Made by a program: the position numbers and the translations under genes | Source: Saxidomus purpurata | Taxonomy: Eukaryota > Mollusca > Bivalvia > Venerida > Veneridae | Direction: 5' to 3' | DNA length: 64,000 nucleotides | Assembly: GCA_022818135.1 (NCBI GenBank) | Contig: JAFMSR010000010.1 | Coordinates: forward strand, 33,394,153-33,458,152 | The notes under the pieces: model-generated | Seen by the model: the letters and a program-made list of their open reading frames with translations, nothing else | Databases searched by the model: none | What the model was told of the DNA's origin: nothing | Part shown: positions 59,223 to 64,000 of the stretch, one piece after another | Position numbering within the stretch: position 1 is the stretch's first letter | How the letters are laid out: the number at the start of each line of letters is the position of its first letter

Positions 59223-61619
59223 AAAGAAGTCAGACAGTTTATATACGTTGCAATATGCAATAATATATCTATCTGCAGACGATCTGACCTCGGCAATGTT
59301 TATTTCCTCCACAACGTTCATTAAACACGTTATAAAAGCTTTATGACGACATAAATCACGTAAAGAAGTTAAGGTTAAGTTATTAATTGCTGGACTTAAC
59401 AGACCACTCGGTTAAAACATTGTACATGTATAATAGTGAGAATTTATTGTTTCTTTTTTAGTTTGAGATAAATGTGTTTTTTTTCTGTAAGCTGTAATGT
59501 ATTTTAGGCAGAACAAAAAGAAATGCGTATTTCAGGTCTACTGACCAACTGTAACTTTTTACTGCTCACCTCAAACGTTTTTATAAGCAAATTATATTTT
59601 AAAAAAGGTCCAATTTTTAAGTGTTTCCGGCAAAAAAGGCAAAATGAATACAAAAAAAATACCTGTCGAGCAACCGACCTTGATTTTGGGGGCATGACTA
59701 TCCGAAACACACATATTATATTGTTTGGCCCTTATTTACATTTGCAATTGTAAAGAATCGGAAGAGTTTTTTCACGTTCCTTTCTTCATTGAATTTATAA
59801 AAGAAACGGAACAAGATCATCATATTTTGTTCTATTTTTCTCTTGACGTGTTTCTTTCTTTCTTCTTTTCTTTCTTGATAAGATAAAATAGCAAAATAGT
59901 TTTCAAGATTAAAAGTCCAATACTAACGAAAGCGAAAATTCAAATATACTTTAAAAAACACAGAAATAAGTTATTTTCAATAAAAAATGAAAGTTGGTAT
60001 GTAGAAATTCTAAATAAACCACAGTTCATGTACAATTATTTTTCTATGCATTATGAACAAAGTTAAAAAGACCTGGGTAGTCATTTTGTCGAATCACTGA
60101 GATTTCAACATAAAACACATACTTTTCTTCGTGTTCAAAACACTTTCTGTAAATTTTAACCTGCAAATCTTCATTATTTGGTGTCTTGCATAAGGTAATG
60201 TACTTGCCATTGAAATAACTGTCACTTAAATTTCGCTTAGTAGTGGACTTTTAAATAGAAATGATCTGATTAAACGTCAAAGTAAAAACTTTCGTTTGAT
60301 GGCTATTTATAACGGTAAATTATTTTCAGGCTTAATTGTCATTATGTTACAATGTTAATTTTCAAATAACAATATTCGTTAATTAACGTATAAGCCAAAA
60401 AACTTTTATGCACTGAATTATTGAAGGCTACTTGATAAATAACTTGAAATGAATCATGATCACAATGTATAGCAACACTATTTTATGTTGAAAATACGAA
60501 CAGCTAAAACAACAAAACGAAACAAAAAAAATATATTTCATACTAAAATCACACAATGTTATAGTTTGATCAATACTTAATATTATGTATAAAAAAGTGC
60601 GAAACTTAAGAAAATAAAATAGTAAAATAAAATCGACCTTACCAAATCACCAGCAAAAGTTCTAAATCCGATCTATGTCACTGTGAAGTACTTTTTCTAA
60701 ACTGTTTGCAGCCTTGACCGTCTGCGAATACGGCTTGAAAGACACAATTATAAAAGAAAACTGTGCCAAAAGTCTTGCCTATTTATACTGAGCTGCACAT
60801 GTTTGATGGTCTGCAGATTTACTCCGGCATGTAACACCACGTCTTCTGAACTCTATAGAGTATTCCTCGCCTTAACGGACTAATTAAAGCTGTCAAAAAA
60901 TCTCGTCAAAGTGTCTTCGTTAATTGTTTCGATGACAAACTGTATTCATTATTCACACTTACAAGCAAAAATGCATTTTAAGCAAATAATCTATCTTTGA
61001 CTCCACCTCCCTGTGTTTGACTGACAGAATGGTTGGTGTTAAGAGTAAGTTTTGTTCATTCGTTACTTTGTCTCGACTAGTTTGTTTCTATCGTAATGTT
61101 TAATGTCTGTGTGTTTCGCGATAACGCTGTACCAGAACATCTGTTTAACATAAACTTTTATAACAGTTGATCTAAAATAGATAAAACCGCAGTCTATGCT
61201 TTGGACATACTGAAAACAAATTGAGATAAACAAAATCAAGATAAACAAAGTGGACTGTTTTCACGGGCTACATGTTGTCAACACAGTTCTGCAAATACAC
61301 GTCATTCATTTTATACATAAAATGTTTACTTAATTTTGCTTAAGAAAATTCATAATAGAAAACAAGAGTTCAGACCCAAAATTCCGTAAAACATTAGTGT
61401 ACAATTTGACAACGGATTTAAATGTCCTGTCGGCATTCTTTATTTGTCGTGCCATCATTTTTCCGACCCTAGAATCAAAACTGACAACAACAAAAAAATC
61501 TTTCAAATATTTCTAGCAACTTTTCACGGTTTGTGAAATTGTAAGCAGCTGGTTCCCTGCGGCACTCTTTAACACTGCATATCCCTCGCTACTTAATGGT
61601 ATAGCGATGTGATATATGG
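59223..61619. other. Non-coding spacer
   Basis: AT-rich. No supported feature was found. Confidence 0.6.
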
Positions 61620-61996
61620 ACACTGACTATGGAAGCCTTGGAGGGCCACTTTTGAGTTTCGACTTACGGGTGTTTTTGACTTTTAAGTTATGACTTTCAA
61701 CTTTTGACTTTGACTTATGACGCACTTTCAGACACTTTAAGAGGAATGGTACTGCATAAAAAGCATAAGATCTGCTGTGACAATATAAACTGGGATTCGA
61801 ACCTGTATTAAGGTTTTAAAATATGTTTGTGCTAGCACTGTAAACTTGTTTGCTGTAAATAAATGAACTAAGTTACTTTTGTCTTTGTCATTTATTTTAG
61901 TATCAATGAGCCGTGACGGCGCGTCAGGAGGCGACCTTGGGAGCCTCCGCAGTGAGCGGCGACGCAACTCTCGGCTCGGGAGGCCTTGTGGGTGTC

Positions 61997-62004
61997 CTCT
62001 TTCT

Positions 62005-62042
<38 letters not shown>
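61997..62042 (+). repeat. (AAT)n microsatellite
   Basis: About 14 AAT/TAA units inside the second foldback element. Confidence 0.9.
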
Positions 62043-62154
62043 CTCTTTATTTAAAAGAAGCTAGCTCATTAAGCATAATGTACATAAACAACATATTTCT
62101 TATCTACCATGAGACCTTCTTTTAACAATGATAATATACAATTGAGAATTTTCT

Positions 62155-62220
62155 TTGGGGGTGGGGGGGGGTTGGGGGACTTGCCCCGGGGGGGGGCGAG
62201 CGGGGGTGGGGGGGCCGGCT
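62155..62220. other. G-rich low-complexity tract
   Basis: Runs of 8-9 G alternate with short islands. It could be a true G-rich repeat or the same consensus failure seen in copy A; there is no second copy to compare. Confidence 0.5.
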
Positions 62221-62396
62221 ATAAAGCAGGGACTGTGAAGTGTAAAAAAATTGATTTTTTTGTTGCTATGGTAACATTTTTAAAAATTACTTTTATGTTT
62301 TTATGTATCTATATGTTAATATCACAAAGGTATACCGAAGGAAATTAAAAGTGCTGTAATAGTATAAGTATATTGTTATATTGTTGGGTCCTCAGT

Positions 62397-62449
62397 AGCA
62401 GGTTCCTAGTATTACCTGAACCTGCCGCTGGAGGTCCTCAGTGAGGACC
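62397..62449. repeat. Two adjacent hairpins
   Basis: AGCAGGTTC (62397) pairs with GAACCTGC (62418-62425), then GGTCCTCA-G-TGAGGACC (62433-62449) is a perfect palindrome with a one-base centre. Confidence 0.8.
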
Positions 62450-62454
62450 GTGTA

Positions 62455-62491
62455 TAGGGTTAGGGTTAGGGTTAGGGTTAGGATTAGGGTT
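62455..62491 (+). repeat. Short interstitial telomere-like repeat
   Basis: Six TTAGGG-type units, the fifth reading TTAGGA, immediately beside the hairpins and inside the second foldback element. TTAGGG is the telomere repeat of molluscs. The tract is too short to be a chromosome end. Confidence 0.85.
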
Positions 62492-62499
62492 TCTTTTTC

Positions 62500-62625
62500 A
62501 TAAGTGATAAGTAATAAGTCAAAAGTCAAAAGTGATAAGTAATAAGTCAAAAGTCAAAAGTGATAAGTAATAAGTCAAAAGTCAAAAGTAATAAGTCAAA
62601 AGTAATAAGTCAAAAGTCAAAACAA
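62500..62625 (+). repeat. AAGTCAAAAGT / AAGTAATAAGTC minisatellite
   Basis: Higher-order units of about 31-32 bp (GTGATAAGTAATAAGTCAAA plus AGTCAAAA) break down into shorter variants toward the right. It forms part of the right arm array of the second foldback element. Confidence 0.8.
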
Positions 62626-63628
62626 AAAGCGTGTTAAAACACGTTTTATTTTGTTACTATTGACGCAAAGATGTAACTTTTATATATATGTAATTGATTT
62701 TATTAAAAATCTTTTAAATAGAAATTGTATTTATTGAGTGTTGACGTGTTTATATTGTTTTAATAAAAACGCCAAAGAGGCAATACAGTAGTTCTAGTCA
62801 TAAGTCAAAAGTACGGCGTACAAAAGTCATAAGTCAAAAGTAAAAAAACACCCGCAAGTCGAAACTCAAAAGTGGCCCTCCAAGGCTTCCATACACTGAC
62901 AATGGTCATGATGCATTTATACATAGCTTATTTGTTTGGATATCCCATAGATTTATGACATCATTATATCACGAGAAAAAATTATTTGAAGAATGATGCT
63001 CTATGAAAAATGGCCTACCTGTTTTTTATAAATCTATTTTATCGGTGGTAGGGGCAAGTCGCTTAATGAGACACGTTGAAATTCGAAAACTTGCATTTTT
63101 GCACAAAATCATAACACTTCCCGCAGGCACCGCGTTACGTTAAATACTTACCAGAAGGTATCTTTCATATCTACATTTGTATGTATAAACAGGCCGCGTC
63201 ATATGATACGATATATACCCGATATTTGCAACTTGTCAAAAAACCATGTATGACTTTACTGCGCATGACGTAAAAATCAGTGAATATTGTTGGAAGTCGG
63301 TTTGCCGAAAGAACATGATCTCTGAAATCACAGAATGAACACTGATCGAAACTGGACAGTGTAAATATTTACATAATAGAATTGAGCCAACAATAGTCTG
63401 GTAACATCCCTCAAACCGCACAGAGCTTTCTATATCTTTCTATATCTCATTTCATAGCACATATCTCCACCAGGGATCTCCAAACTGACTTTCGATAGTT
63501 CAGTATGTCCGCTTTGTGAATCAGTATTTACAGACAAAGTTAAGCACATTCTGTCAATCTGCTTATGCACACAGCCATTAAGAGAAACTTTTTTTAAAAA
63601 GATATGTAATGTGATATTTGAAACGGAT

Positions 63629-63784
63629 ATAGTGAATCTACCACGTTCATGAGTTGTGGATTGGAAATCCCACCCGAGGGTGAGATACGTTCAAAAACGA
63701 GGCTCTGCCGAGTTTTTTTGGTCGTATCTCAACCCGAGGGTGGGGTTTCCTTATCCACAACTCAATGGACATGGTAGATTTATT
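63629..63784. mobile_element. Palindromic element, about 155 bp
   Basis: GAATCTACCACGTTCATGAG..TTGTGGAT and CCCACCCGAGGGTGAGATACG on the left pair with CGTATCTCAACCCGAGGGTG and ATCCACAACTC..ATGGTAGATT on the right. The centre (AACGAGGCTCTGCCGAGTTT) is itself a hairpin. Almost the whole element folds into one stem. It is probably a short MITE. Confidence 0.75.
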
Positions 63785-64000
63785 TTCTCACCGTTTTAAT
63801 CACATTTTCACACAAGTAAGAAGAAATGTGTAAATACAGGATGGGGATGAAAAAACGAATTTTACTTAAAAACTGCTATAGATGTATAGAAAATGATGTA
63901 ACTAAGAAAATGAATATCCACAACCCTATGTTAATTTCAAAAATAAATAAATTACTGTCATCTTTTTTTATTTTATTTGATGTGCTGGCTGCTTATAATT

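Larger units (their letters stand above)
61628..62893. mobile_element. Second foldback-like element, 1.27 kb
   Basis: Ends TATGGAAGCCTTGGAGGGCC are inverted and flanked by ACACTGAC (61620-61627; right copy 62893-62900, sharing one base with the terminus). The arms contain arrays of AAGTCAAAAGT and AAGTAATAAGTC units. The interior carries an (AAT)n tract, a G-rich stretch, a hairpin cluster and telomere-like repeats. No transposase is coded. The termini align with those of the element at 4803 (17 of 25 positions, no gaps). Confidence 0.85.

Noticed and set aside
62455..62491. Chromosome end
   Set aside because: Only six TTAGGG units, with non-telomeric sequence on both sides.

Overview
This window is eukaryotic, gene-poor, AT-rich DNA. 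It looks like a marine mollusc, most likely a bivalve. The reasons are intron-scale non-coding DNA, tRNA-headed SINEs, a Ngaro/DIRS-type retroelement fragment with an SGNH-hydrolase domain, many short terminal-inverted-repeat elements, 160-170 bp tandem repeats inside a dispersed element, and a small 12-cysteine IGFBP-domain secreted protein of the kind known in molluscs. The species cannot be named from the sequence alone.

Layout. Positions 1-20955 (copy A) and 23792-40910 (copy B) are two copies of one unit in the same orientation, collinear and differing by only a few percent by eye. They are separated by about 2.8 kb (20956-23791). Each copy carries the same compact gene on the minus strand, a secreted IGFBP-N-domain protein with TATA box, intronless ORF and poly(A) signal. 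The two proteins are identical apart from two residues added after the start Met in copy B. The copies differ by clean insertions. Copy A has a 3.6 kb insert carrying a decayed Ngaro-like retroelement, and a 1.6 kb foldback element. Copy B has a 767 bp hAT-like element. Minisatellite arrays also differ (39 bp unit, 7 versus 14 copies; about 170 bp unit, about 5 versus 6). At several places copy A dissolves into runs of G, T, C or A where copy B has ordinary sequence, which looks like failed consensus in the assembly. The pair is therefore either a recent tandem duplication or two haplotypes placed side by side.

From 40911 to the end the sequence is single copy. The one large gene is an intronless 853-residue SLC26-family anion transporter (49049-51610, minus) with a probable 5'UTR splice acceptor just upstream. 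The rest is SINEs, MITEs, minisatellites and unannotated intergenic DNA, including a second foldback-like element (61628-62893) whose termini resemble those of the foldback element in copy A, and a hairpin element near the right edge.

The two gene types show no sign of acting together. The most interesting material is the transposable-element biology, because the duplicated unit supplies matched filled and empty sites. It includes a proposed family of foldback elements with 22 bp and about 11-19 bp subterminal arrays, and the SLC26 protein has an unusual substrate site.
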